A DNA stretch of 64,000 bases. Origin: Bradysia coprophila (lineage: Eukaryota; Arthropoda; Insecta; Diptera; Sciaridae). The notes under the pieces are model-generated. The model made no database searches. It was not told the DNA's origin and saw only the letters and a program-made list of their open reading frames with translations. Location of the stretch: the NCBI RefSeq assembly GCF_014529535.1, contig NW_023503375.1, positions 2,356,001-2,420,000 on the forward strand, given 5' to 3'. Position 1 is the stretch's first letter, and each line of letters starts with the position of its first letter. Of the stretch, positions 10,501-26,613 are shown piece by piece. The translations under genes were made by a program, and so were the position numbers.

Positions 10501-12446
10501 AATTCAAAGCAAGAAAGTCCAGTGTTTCTTAGGTTCCCGTAAAACTTAGATCAATCCATTTGAGCAGCAGGTCTGGAATAGTACTCTGGCGCAAAAAACT
10601 AATTTACTGGAAGTTGATATATCAACAATTATAAATATAATTAGTCTCAAGTCTCCGGTTAGCACAACCTAATGTATTCACATCAAAAATTTAAACAAAA
10701 ATAAAACCTCAAATTATGACTCGTCGTCCACAAGTAGTCAACAAAATCACGCTTAACACGTCGCACTCCGCATTTGTAAAAGTTCTCAAACGCTCCCTCA
10801 ACAAAACGGAAAATCATTCCGCCCATACCAACGAATATAGTCAATACAATCAAATCGGCAATGCACTTGTTTCGCATCAATTTCGTTTCTTCCCATTCAA
10901 CCGCATGATCCGATAACAGTTGTCTCCATACGACTCTACTTTCGATGAAAAAGAATTTGAGTAAGGACACGGTCGACATATTGTCGTCACAGTGTGGTTC
11001 CTTAATTGGAGCCGGAGCACTTTTAACTATCACTTCCTGTTGCTGTGGTGGCTTCTTCCTGAAGAACCTTGATATCCAACCCCATTTTGGAGGAGTCTCT
11101 TTCGTTTGAATATCATTTGACGGCACAGCAATGGGGGATTTGACATCATCGATCACTGGAAGCTTTGAAAAGTCTATTTCGTCGAAATCGCCTTCTCTAG
11201 ATGAGCTGGACATAGCCGTTGACGATTCGTAGTCATCACATACTGGTGTATTGGGTGGTGATGATTCGTTATTTGGAAGTGGGATAATGACATCGATAGC
11301 AGCAGTTGTAGCTTTAGATGGAGACATCGTTCTCAGGTGAGCATCCTGTGGAGCAGTAAGTTTCAAGTCTCTAGGCTTCTTTAATATGGGACTAAGTTTG
11401 CCCAGCATTTTATCGGTCTCTGGATCGTGTCGTTGATGGTGTGCTTCGTTGCCAGTATCAAAAACTCGGTAGTGTTGTATGTGCTCGTCCGGTAGCTTGG
11501 CCTCCTCCTTCTTCCGTTCCATTCGCTTACGTTCGAAATCTTCTAATCGCCTGTACCGTATTCGATCCATTTCTCGTTTTTCTTTATCAAATTTTCGTTT
11601 TTCCAGTTCGAATTTACGGCGTTCCTCTTCAAAACGTCGCAAATTCCGTTCCAATTTGCTCAGTTCTTTCGATTCGGTTTCTTTCAGGTCCATTTGTCTT
11701 TTTGAGTAACTGTTGTCTCTGTCGAAGTGGTGCGGGGACGATCGTGAGCTCTCGCTTGACTCATCTTTTTGGCTAAAAATGAAATCGATGAGTTCCGTGG
11801 ATGTTTTCGATCGATCATGGGGGATGAATCAAAATTCAATTGTGATTTTGCTGAGCTCATGGCTAAACATTAATGTGATCAAAAGTGGTTCGTGATCGGA
11901 TTTAATTAACTAAATTTAGAAATTCTTTGGTCTGACGGTATGACCTAATTGGATTCGTCATAAAAATAAAACTTTCTTTTCATAATAAAAAAAATCTTTC
12001 ATAATATTCAACGCGAAACACATCAGCACAAGCAAAACCATTCGATTTGAATTTCAATTCCAAATATAAAATCGTAAATACCGCGGCGATGACAAACTGC
12101 GATGTTTTACAGGTCGATTGCTAATTAATGTTTCTCCGTATTCTTGGTTTCCTTCTACACGGGGCGTTGATTGACTGCGAAAAGCAGACGTACCAATACC
12201 TTTATCGCGTCGGCTCAATATTTTACTTCGATGGATACTTATCCCTGGTCCGGTAGACACAGATTTCATTCGGGGCCGGGAATTGCTACCATTCTGTTCA
12301 GCCGTACTACTACTCTCATCGTCCGAATACTTTGTCTTAGCACCTCCACTCTTTATCGTTGGCTCCGGTGTCTTTTCACGGTGCTGACGAATTATTTTTC
12401 TTCGTCGTCGAACTACAACCGGACCGTCAATATTTTCACTCATCAT
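7520..12446 (-). CDS. Two-pore-domain (K2P/TWIK-type) potassium channel, 8 exons
   Basis: Exons on the minus strand: 12446-12082, 11772-10708, 9853-9696, 8654-8579, 8516-8390, 8328-8015, 7951-7903, 7843-7520. All have GT-AG borders and compatible phases, giving 825 residues. It should be a plasma-membrane K+ leak channel working as a dimer. The first pore filter TIGYG is split by intron 3 (about residues 528-532) and the second, TIGFG, by intron 6 (about 704-708). TM1 is around residues 431-454. The segment after TM2 (LLADFGKLFTRGIKFMWAYV) is typical of invertebrate TWIK-like channels. Unusual is the roughly 430-residue cytosolic N-terminus, with a highly charged coiled coil (about 158-215, RRFEEERRKFELEKRKFDKE) and serine/proline-rich stretches. 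The start at 12446 was chosen for MMSEN with no earlier methionine in good context; a start at 12488 is possible. The exact orthologue is not assigned. Confidence 0.93.
8944..9047 (+). repeat. Dispersed promoter-like module, copy A
   Basis: Contains TCTCTTACTTCGATCGTTTC, then TTTATAAGAG, then GAGAGCTA and a terminal GAAAACAGATGAATAGC. Block order and spacing match copies at 10268, 14231, 20581, 49073, 51308 and 52142. It lies in an intron of the K2P gene, antisense to it. Confidence 0.6.
9281..9403. repeat. Palindromic hairpin element in K2P intron
   Basis: TATACAACTCGGTGATAAAT on the left is matched by ATTTATCACTCGGTTGTATA on the right. An inner TTTTTTAGGCAC..GATGTGTA pair follows, and the centre is CTCGGCCTACGGCCTCGAG. 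Same architecture as the hairpins at 4.5-5.5 kb: long AT-rich arms with a GC-rich core. Confidence 0.85.
10268..10395 (+). repeat. Dispersed promoter-like module, copy B
   Basis: AAATCTGTTACTTCAATACT and TTTAACA, then about 80 bp on TTTTTGTCATCGTTGTCGAT and AACAGATGA. The TATA block is degraded here (GATATAGC). Intronic and antisense to the K2P gene. Confidence 0.6.
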
Positions 12447-13014
12447 TTCGTTTAATTTCAAATGCCCTACACTATAAATGACCAACACAACCTTGTATGC
12501 ACAAATTATCGATTATGAAAATCCATCACAATCAATTAGAATTGTCGTTTAAATAACAAAATAAATTCAATTTCGATAGAGCCGATTTCGATTTTCATAC
12601 TATCGTCGCCATGTTGGAAAATTACTAAACTTTCGCCTTCAATTTTCCGATGTAACATTTGAAATTTTTCATTTATTTTCTTTAAAATGAAGCAAAAAAA
12701 ACCGACGATTTGTGTCTTCTTTTATCATATGAAATTATACCAAGACGCTATTTATAGCGCAAAAAAAACCTGTTGAAAATGTTTATTTATAAGTTTGAAC
12801 TGTTTTGTGCACGTTTAACTGCTTGCAGAGATGGCAGTTGTACACTGGTCACGTTGTGTATAGTGTATGTAATGATGTGCAGAAAATGATTTAAAATTCG
12901 GTTTGAAACTTAGGAAAAACTATTCCCTCTCCCAACAAAAATTTTTCATTCAATAACAGATGTCGGAATTTAAAGAGATTAATAAGAAAACTGCGGTCAG
13001 TGACGAACCAAAAC

Positions 13015-13478
13015 TTAAGAGGTTCCGAGCCTACGCTGAAATTGTAGCCTACATTTCTGCGTTTCGAAATTTTTGATCGCTGATATCTTTTTACGAGAGC
13101 CCTTTTTGAAAAATGTACGACCACATTTTCGAGTAAAAATATGTCAGCTTTGAATAATTTGCGATTTGCAATTTGCGCCCCTGAGCTTTTCGTCTCAGGT
13201 TAAGCAAAATTGGCATGTGCGAAGTTGTCTGTGAAAGTTTCATGTGCTTTGAGAAAACTGTACCGATGCCCCAAATTTGCATCAAAGGTACACTTTTCTC
13301 AAAGCACATGAAACTTTCACAGACAATTTTATTTTTTATTCAAAGCTGACATATTTTTACTCGAAAATGTGGTCGTACATTTTTCAAAAAGGGCTCTCGT
13401 AAAAAGATATCAGCGATCAAAAATTTCGAAACGCAGAAATGTAGGCTACAATTTCAGCGTAGGCTCGGAACCTCTTAA
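13015..13478. mobile_element. TTAA-flanked inverted-repeat element (MITE)
   Basis: TTAA at 13015-13018 and 13475-13478 flank a 456-bp body. Its ends 13019-13156 and 13337-13474 are 138-bp inverted repeats that I could pair without gaps, starting GAGGTTCCGAGCCTACGCTG. TTAA target duplication is characteristic of piggyBac-type transposition, although the GAGG terminus is not the usual piggyBac CCC-type end. No transposase is encoded. The near-perfect arms suggest recent activity or gene-conversion-like maintenance. Confidence 0.9.
13225..13326. repeat. Second, off-centre inverted repeat inside the TTAA element
   Basis: 33-bp arms at 13225-13257 and 13294-13326 (TTGTCTGTGAAAGTTTCATG and complement) pair around a different axis (13275.5) from that of the outer arms (13246.5). 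The element is therefore a hairpin within a hairpin, perhaps a nested insertion. Confidence 0.85.
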
Positions 13479-13716
13479 ATTTAATTTTATGATAAATATT
13501 AGCCTCACTTTTTTAGATGATATCTTTCTGTGTTAGTGCCTAAGCAAACGTCTGATTTCTTTTAATATTATTAGGGGTAGGACTGGACAATTATTTTTTA
13601 AGGTTTTTTGATTATGTTACTAACCCTTAATCCTTAAACAAAAAGTGTTTCAACCATTATCTAGGAACTTTCTGATATTTTTGTTTTCATCCTATTCTGT
13701 TGGGAACTGCTTTATC

Positions 13717-13795
13717 CACAGCACTGCTCCTAGCATGAACACTGAATTGAAAAGTTGTAGGCTTTAGTTGTACGAGCCACCGCTTAAGATTGTTT
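13717..13795. repeat. Partial copy of the CACAGCACTGCT repeat
   Basis: CACAGCACTGCTCCTAGCAT followed by GAACACTGAATTGA matches the reverse complement of the right arm of the element at 26240-26451. Similarity continues through GAGCCACCGCTTA. Only one end is recognisable here. Confidence 0.6.
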
Positions 13796-14230
13796 CTGTT
13801 GCATATTTTTCCATATTCCATAGTTAAATACCAAAATTATGATGAAACAAATGAAATTAAAGAAATTTGAATTCTAGTTAGATGCTTTTGATAGTGAATG
13901 TGTTGAGTTAAGACACATTCACTAACAAAATCAAATTTGTCCTACGAGGTCGTCGAAGGAAAATGATTTTAGCCTGTTGCAGACGCATGACCAGTATAAT
14001 TATCGAGTCTACTACTTCCATCACGACAGAGTAAAATAAACCAAGCAGGAGCAGACGACAAAAATACATTCAAAGGATTGACATAAATCCCGTTATAATC
14101 GTTTACTTATTCGTTTCATGCATTGTGCATCAAAATCAAAGGCCTATCAATTCAGATCCCTCGTCAAAATCAACTGCTCTTGCCTGGGTTAGTTTACTCT
14201 GCCGTGCTTCCATTGATCAAAGTATTTTTA

Positions 14231-14350
14231 ATCGGTTGATTTGAAATCTTGTACTTCAATTATTTTAACATGCATCTTACTGTTAAAGAACCATATTATC
14301 CATAGCTTGTCATTATTTTTGTCGTCCCTATCGATAACAGATGAATAGCT
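14231..14350 (+). repeat. Dispersed promoter-like module, copy C
   Basis: ATCGGTTGATTTGAAATCTT, then GTACTTCAATTATTTTAACA, ACCATATTATCC, AGCTTGTCATTATTTTTGTC and ATCGATAACAGATGAATAGC. It is the closest match to copy G at 52142, over about 120 bp including the flanking CATATGTGACAG-type sequence. Confidence 0.7.
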
Positions 14351-15269
14351 GCATGTGACAGTTAAAGAACTCATTTATTGAGTTCACTGAATGGCACAAG
14401 CAAGGTTATAATGACGTCTGAGACTCATAAAATTAGGCACTCTGGAACTCTTTTTATTAAGTATTTGACTGATAGGACTCTATTTTCATGTCGTTAAATT
14501 CATTATTTTCGAATAAAAATATATTTTTAACCAAGACTCTAAGATTTTGTACTATCGAGACAAATCTGGACAAATCATTTTAATGAAAAGCTCAATGAAA
14601 TCATCCAAGACCACATCTTTCGATTCGAACAATTTCGCATGCCGCATTCGATCCTAATTGAACTTTATATGCTATGTCTTCATATAGCATATCCAGCTAT
14701 GTGGTGGCTAACCACACACACTGGCCACTACGAGTGGTTGAGTTAGGAACAAATTGAAACTTTATTTCAATTATGATTCGCTAGACTTATTCGTGTGCAA
14801 ATCGGTATAGTGTTCCATAGAGCACTGTATCGAGTACCACTGTCGCCATGGCCTGATGAGAAATGGTATCTTTGAACTGCATATTAATGCAAAACGTCGA
14901 AAGAAGTATTTAATTATATCGCAGATCGAAACAGTGGTCGAAATGTCTTACTTTATATGCTGCTTTTACTGCTTGATTAAATAGAATTGATAATGCTTGC
15001 ATTTCAATTTAATGTAGTTCAGCATTTTTGGATTATTATTAGACTGTAAAACATTAAATTGAATTAAATATTTCACACAGCTAATGTACACTAGATATAT
15101 GTTACATAAAGCAACGATTGTCATGTTTAAAAAAAAGGAAACTTGACATTTGTGTGTGAGTCGGAATTTTCATTGATTTTCGGCATAGCACTGGACCAAG
15201 CACTAGAACAGATTTTTTTCCTCTTGGAAAATCGGTTCTCCTGCTTGGTTGCAAATGTAGGTATCTCTA

Positions 15270-15427
15270 TAGGTCTGTTCCATCGTACAGCAAAAACGAT
15301 TTTTGACAGGCCGAAAACGAACGACAGCATCCACAGAACGCTTTTGCGAACATTTCGTCATCAATATATTGTTGGTTATGTCTCTTTGGATGAAGTTTCG
15401 AGCTGAAATAACCTTGGAACAGACCTA
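15270..15427. mobile_element. Short TA-flanked inverted-repeat element
   Basis: TA followed by GGTCTGTTCCA at 15270-15282 and TGGAACAGACC followed by TA at 15415-15427. A TA duplication fits Tc1/mariner-type insertion of a 158-bp MITE. No coding capacity is seen. It lies about 540 bp upstream of the WDR81 start codon. Confidence 0.6.
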
Positions 15428-15446
15428 TTGATAGAAGTTATCGGTG

Positions 15447-15591
15447 TTATAATCGTAGGTGACGCATTCTTAGTACGCAAAAATCGTTTTACAAAAATTT
15501 GAAATGTTTTTTTTTTTGTAACTGGATTTGCGTCACTCTCCCGCTATGCTAACGCGTAGGTATGAACATCTCATCAACTTTACGATTATAA
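15447..15591. repeat. Short inverted repeat
   Basis: TTATAATCGTA at 15447-15457 is matched by TACGATTATAA at 15581-15591. It encloses a T-rich stretch; the ends of any element are unclear. Confidence 0.5.
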
Positions 15592-15966
15592 TACTCGAGA
15601 AATAGAACTGATCAGAAACGACCATAACAAATTGAAATGACGATTCATTGTTTGTTGCAGATTACCGTTTTCCTAAGGAATCACGTTGATATGACCAATG
15701 TCGTATTTGATACCCCGGATAACCAACTCGATTCACGTATATCATAATATACTACGATGATTTTTACAGTGTGTCTCTGCGAATCAAGTACAAAATCTAT
15801 TACGAACCAGCCGATGCGAAATGTCACAAGTGTCAAAATTTGTTTACAAAAAGGTCGACTTGTAGTTGTTTCTAAACAAAAGAACATAAAATGTACGTAA
15901 ATTTCGTTAGTTTTTAATCATTTTCGATAAATCTCAGTCATTTAATACTCAAAGTAATATCCTGAA

Positions 15967-22522
<6,556 letters not shown>

Positions 22523-22550
22523 GTGTAACTTTTGTCATTCAATTTGAGGA

Positions 22551-22556
22551 AATAAA
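22551..22556 (+). terminator. WDR81 polyadenylation signal
   Basis: AATAAA 29 bases after the WDR81 stop codon, implying a very short 3' UTR. Confidence 0.6.
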
Positions 22557-23197
22557 ATGAGGCTATTTTGAACAGAAGATCCGAATGAATTTTCATGTTA
22601 GAACATCACTTGGTTGTGCGGCCAAAATTTTAGAAAAACGTTGGGAATGATTAGGAATTAGTCTAATCTCAAACTACAGTCCACAACATCTCAAATGTCT
22701 CATATCTTATGATTTCCACGTTTTCAATGAATTCCACACATCAGTGCAAAGTCTTGGCTTACGCATTTTCACTTATGTCTTTAAGCTGAATTAAATTAAA
22801 TTTGAACTCACAAATTGTACACAAACATTAAAATTAAATTTAAAGAAATCAATTAGAAAATGCAAAACTACATTGAAATCACAACACAACTAACTGACAG
22901 TTGCACATTGAAAAAAAAATCATGTACCAAGGCATGTCCATTGAAAGGTGAGGGTTAAATTCAAGTTTAAATAAATGCATCTCAGCTATTTTATCTGACA
23001 AAAATTTCACAACATTTTCATAGTGACAGTCATTAAAAGATTTCATTTGCACCATCCATAAGTCTTGTCAATTTCTGAAACCACACAATTTTTACATTTC
23101 GTTCTGCTTTCTTTGAAAATTCATAAATTCATAATGCCAAAATAGCTTTGTTCCAAATAACTGTAAACACGAATTTTTTTCGGGCCGAACGAGCACG

Positions 23198-23260
23198 ATT
23201 TCATCCATAGAGATCGGTTTCATATAAATATTGATGAGGTTGTATCTCTATGGATGAAAT
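23198..23260. repeat. Hairpin with 17-bp arms
   Basis: ATTTCATCCATAGAGAT at 23198-23214 and its exact reverse complement at 23244-23260, with a 29-base AT-rich loop. Confidence 0.85.
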
Positions 23261-23742
23261 TCGACAATCATATGGCCTCGGAATAGGATTGTCGTGTGAC
23301 GTCTAATGAAACCAAATAAATTACCGCATCGACTTAGATTTTTAATTAGATGGTTGCGCGATTCACTGTCACAGTAAACGAGAAAAAGAAATGACCGCAA
23401 CTGTGGTATTATTTGTATTTGGTGAATTCCTCGCAGCTGTCACTTCTTTTTTGCGTTAATGTCACAACGAAGAATTCAACTTACTTGAAACACAACACAC
23501 CAGCGACCATTTATTTTTGATTTAATGTCATCACGAAAAAAGGCTGTTGGCGCAACCTCCTAATATACAACCTTGGCAACCACAGCGGATCATACTGATA
23601 CAGAGTGTGAGCTGTGTGGAATGTGTGGAATTCATAAGATATGAGACATTTGAGATATTGTTGACTGTACGTTTTCCTGATTTAAAAAAAATCATTTCCT
23701 GCCCACTATTCTCTCGAAGTATGTCGAAAAGACTAACAAGGC

Positions 23743-24113
23743 TTAAGAGGCAACGACGCTTTGCTGGTGCTTTTTAAATTCTGGATTTTAGTTTACTTTT
23801 GATGTTATCTATCCACCAGAATCCTTTTTCAAAAATGTACAATCGCAATAACGACCACGAATTTGTTCTTTTTCAATAGAATATAGATTTGGTTGCAGCA
23901 GTTTGACCAGCTCTGAGAAAACTGAACAGTTTATGAAAATTTCGGAAGGCTGCTGACGGGTACAACCAAATCTAATTTTTATTTAAACTACACATTCGTG
24001 GTCGCTATTGCGGTCGGATAAAAAAGGATTCTGGTGAAAATATATCATCAAAAATGAAATACGAGACACGCAAATGTAAGCTACAATTTTAAACAAGTAT
24101 CGATGCCTCTTAA
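23743..24113. mobile_element. TTAA-flanked inverted-repeat element, diverged
   Basis: TTAA at 23743-23746 and 24110-24113 bound a 363-bp body with ends GAGGCAACGACGC and, read inward from the right, GAGGCATCGATAC. Internal arms pair imperfectly (CCACGAATTTG/ACACATTCGTGG, ATTTGGTTG/ACAACCAAAT, CCAGAATCC/GGATTCTGG). It resembles the element at 13015 in end sequence and in an inner AAAAATGTAC motif. Confidence 0.75.
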
Positions 24114-24676
24114 GAGCAATGAACCCTTTGCAAATTTGTAGGCTTTAGGCGGAAGAATATTCGTTTTTTGATAATAATAATTTCTCTGAACCAAAATCGT
24201 TTTTTGAAAAAGTAAAACCAAAGCACCTAGCAGGGTAATAGAAAAAAATAAAGTAGTACTTTAATCGAAGTATGCGAATATTTCCATACCTTTTTGTTCA
24301 TAATGTCATTGTAAAATTACCATTAAGGCTGCTAATGGTATTATTGGTATCAAAAAACTACTCTATTTGACGTGTAAAAACCTCTATTACCCTGCTGGGT
24401 GCTTTGGTAAAACCAATGAAGCAAGCAATTTGTGTTAATTTTGAAGGAAAAATTGGTGTGTGGATGATAACTTATCCCACTTGGAGAAACCTGAGCAGAT
24501 TACATAAATTTACACAATCAACAAAGGTTTATCCAAGTGGAGCGAGTGGTGCGTGCTTTGCTTTATTGGTTTTACTTTTTCAAAAAAACGATTTTAGTTC
24601 AGAGAAATTATCAAAAAACGAATATTCTTCCGCCTAAATGCAGGCTAAAAATTTGCAGAAGATCACTTGCTCTTAA
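24110..24676. mobile_element. TTAA-flanked composite inverted-repeat element, nested
   Basis: TTAA at 24110-24113 and 24673-24676 with ends GAGCAATGAAC and, inward from the right, GAGCAAGTGATC. Outer arms of about 100 bp include GGCGGAAGAATATTCGTTTT and GTTTTTTGAAAAAGTAAAAC, with complements at 24567-24647. A second pair (CACCTAGCAGGGTAATAG at 24224 and CTATTACCCTGCTGGGTG at 24383) and a third (CCACTTGGA../..TCCAAGTGG, about 24478-24541) lie inside. It shares its left TTAA with the preceding element. Confidence 0.75.
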
Positions 24677-24994
24677 AGAATCGTAAATAGTATTTTTTGC
24701 CATGACATTGTTTAAATCGACTCTCCACCGTGATGCGATGACGGTACATTTTGGGCCAAATGAAGAAAAATATAGGACCTGTCGTCTAGCTGCAAAGTTG
24801 ACACTTGTTAAAATGTTCGATTTTATGGGCCTTTTTTAGCAAGTAAATTATCAGCTGAAAAGTTGTGACATTTGTGATCATAAATAAAGTATGCAACTCG
24901 TCACACCCGTTGGTCTTGTTTTATTCCAAAAATCACCATACAACTTCGTAAAAAGTTTTTTTTTCGAAATATCTCGGTAGTCTACATCTATGAA

Positions 24995-25179
24995 TATCTC
25001 TAAGATCACCACTCCGGTATAGCCCTACTCCGAACTTAACCTCAGGAATCTCAATACTCGTCGAATAAAAAATCCATTCAGAGTTACAAGAACTATCGTG
25101 TTATCAGGCGACTATCTCTAAGATCTCAAGCATCTTCGAACTTAACCTCAGCAATTTCATTCCTCGTCGAGTGAAAAAA
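24995..25179. repeat. Imperfect tandem duplication, about 118-bp period
   Basis: TATCTCTAAGATC, CGAACTTAACCTCAG and CTCGTCGA occur in the same order at 24995-25071 and again at 25113-25179 with scattered substitutions. Confidence 0.6.
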
Positions 25180-26239
25180 GTTTTGGGAAATTCGTTGAGA
25201 ATTCAAGGAACGGATAAAGTGTGACAAGTATTTAAGATTTTTGGTCATTACAGTCATGCATTTTCAAACATAGAGAAAATTTTGTGACAAACATTTTCGA
25301 TTGATTTTACTCCGTAGGACCCTGACTTTCACTCAAGGGAATTAATTAAGTTCATGTTATTTTACACACACTCCACTCTTGAACCGATTAAAGAAGAGAA
25401 ACAGCAACGATCGTGTCTAAATTTAAGAATTTCGGTTCAAAAATATCAAAAAAGAACGAAATTACCAAATCTACAATTAACATCCGATCATAAACGCTCG
25501 TCAAATTTATAAATTGCCTCCCATTAATTTAAGACAAAAAATTATTAGTTTTCTGGAGGAAAACATAAACGAAAAAAGTGTTTGGCTTGGACACTTTAAA
25601 ATTAATTTTCGGACGAAGAGAGAGAAAAAAAGAAACGGAAAACAATAACATTAAAACGACTACGCATTTTCGTAAATATTTTTTTTTGCAGTAAATATCC
25701 ACTTCAATATATTCAAGTAGATCAAAAGGTTGAAATATTAATACACTTGTCAGCATAAATTAACATAAAAAGGTGTACCTTCAAAATATCAAAACGAGAA
25801 AAAGAACATGATAGAGCCGATCGTAAATTGACGTGGTTTTTTCGTATAGAAAAGAAAATGTCATCATTGACACTGTTTTATGTTATAATGTTCATAGATG
25901 TTTAGATTGATACAATTGAGTTGCGGTAAAATTAATTACAAAGAGTATGGGACAACAGAAATAAATGAAGGGGAGCTATATGATCTAGATGATCAGAATA
26001 AGATTGTGGGTTTGCTCTTTTACAGATAGCTGTATCTATTATGGACTAGGTCACACCTTTTGGGCAGGTCAGGTCCCTTGAATGACACTTTTCTAAATGT
26101 ATTTTTGACGTACTCATAAAAACTTGTCAAATTTAATGCATATATATTTACTATATTAATGACTCCACGTAAATGACAGGAAAATTTTGACAAAAAAAAT
26201 CTTTGAAAACCATTGAGCGTAAAGTGGAATGAGCTTTGA

Positions 26240-26451
26240 CACAGCCCTGCTTCTAGCATGAACATAGAAAATATTCGGAGGCTGATGAAATCACAGTAGG
26301 CACTGCGTTTCTGTTGTACAGATAGATGACTTGCTTTCGTTGTATGAGTTAAAACATACAATACTAACAATACTAAGCGGTAGCTCGTATCACTAAAGCC
26401 TCCGAATTTGACGCTTGTCAATTCAGTGTTCATGCTAGTAGCAGTGCTGTG
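26240..26451. mobile_element. Inverted-repeat element with CACAG ends
   Basis: 25-bp arms (CACAGCCCTGCTTCTAGCAT at 26240; complement ending at 26451) with three mismatches, plus inner pairing (TTCGGAGGCT/AGCCTCCGAA). No coding capacity. A second, partial copy lies at 13717. Flanking duplication is not clear. Confidence 0.7.
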
Positions 26452-26613
26452 GTTTTGACCACTTTTTGAGTTCTTAATTTTCTTATAAATTTTCAATTTG
26501 CAAGATTTTCATTCAACCGTAAATCGTAAAAAAAAATATGACTCATGTAGTTTACGGCACTCGCTTCGCTCTGGCCCACTCGTATGAGCTGTCTATTATT
26601 CTGTTTGATTGCC

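Larger units (their letters stand above)
12447..15966. other. Head-to-head intergenic interval between K2P and WDR81
   Basis: This is the shared upstream region of two divergently transcribed genes. I see no open frame with a family motif. It contains the TTAA-flanked element at 13015, the partial repeat at 13717, module copy C at 14231, the TA-flanked element at 15270 and an inverted repeat at 15447. Promoters of both genes must lie here or nearby, but no convincing core promoter could be picked by eye. Confidence 0.6.
22557..26613. other. Intergenic region with inverted-repeat elements, no gene seen
   Basis: No open frame with a recognisable family motif. Contents: hairpin at 23198, TTAA elements at 23743 and 24110, a direct repeat at 24995 and an inverted-repeat element at 26240. 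Confidence 0.6.

Noticed and set aside
7509..11895. Plus-strand frames opposite the K2P exons
   Set aside because: Shadow frames of the minus-strand gene; the real exons are fixed by the pore motifs and splice phases.
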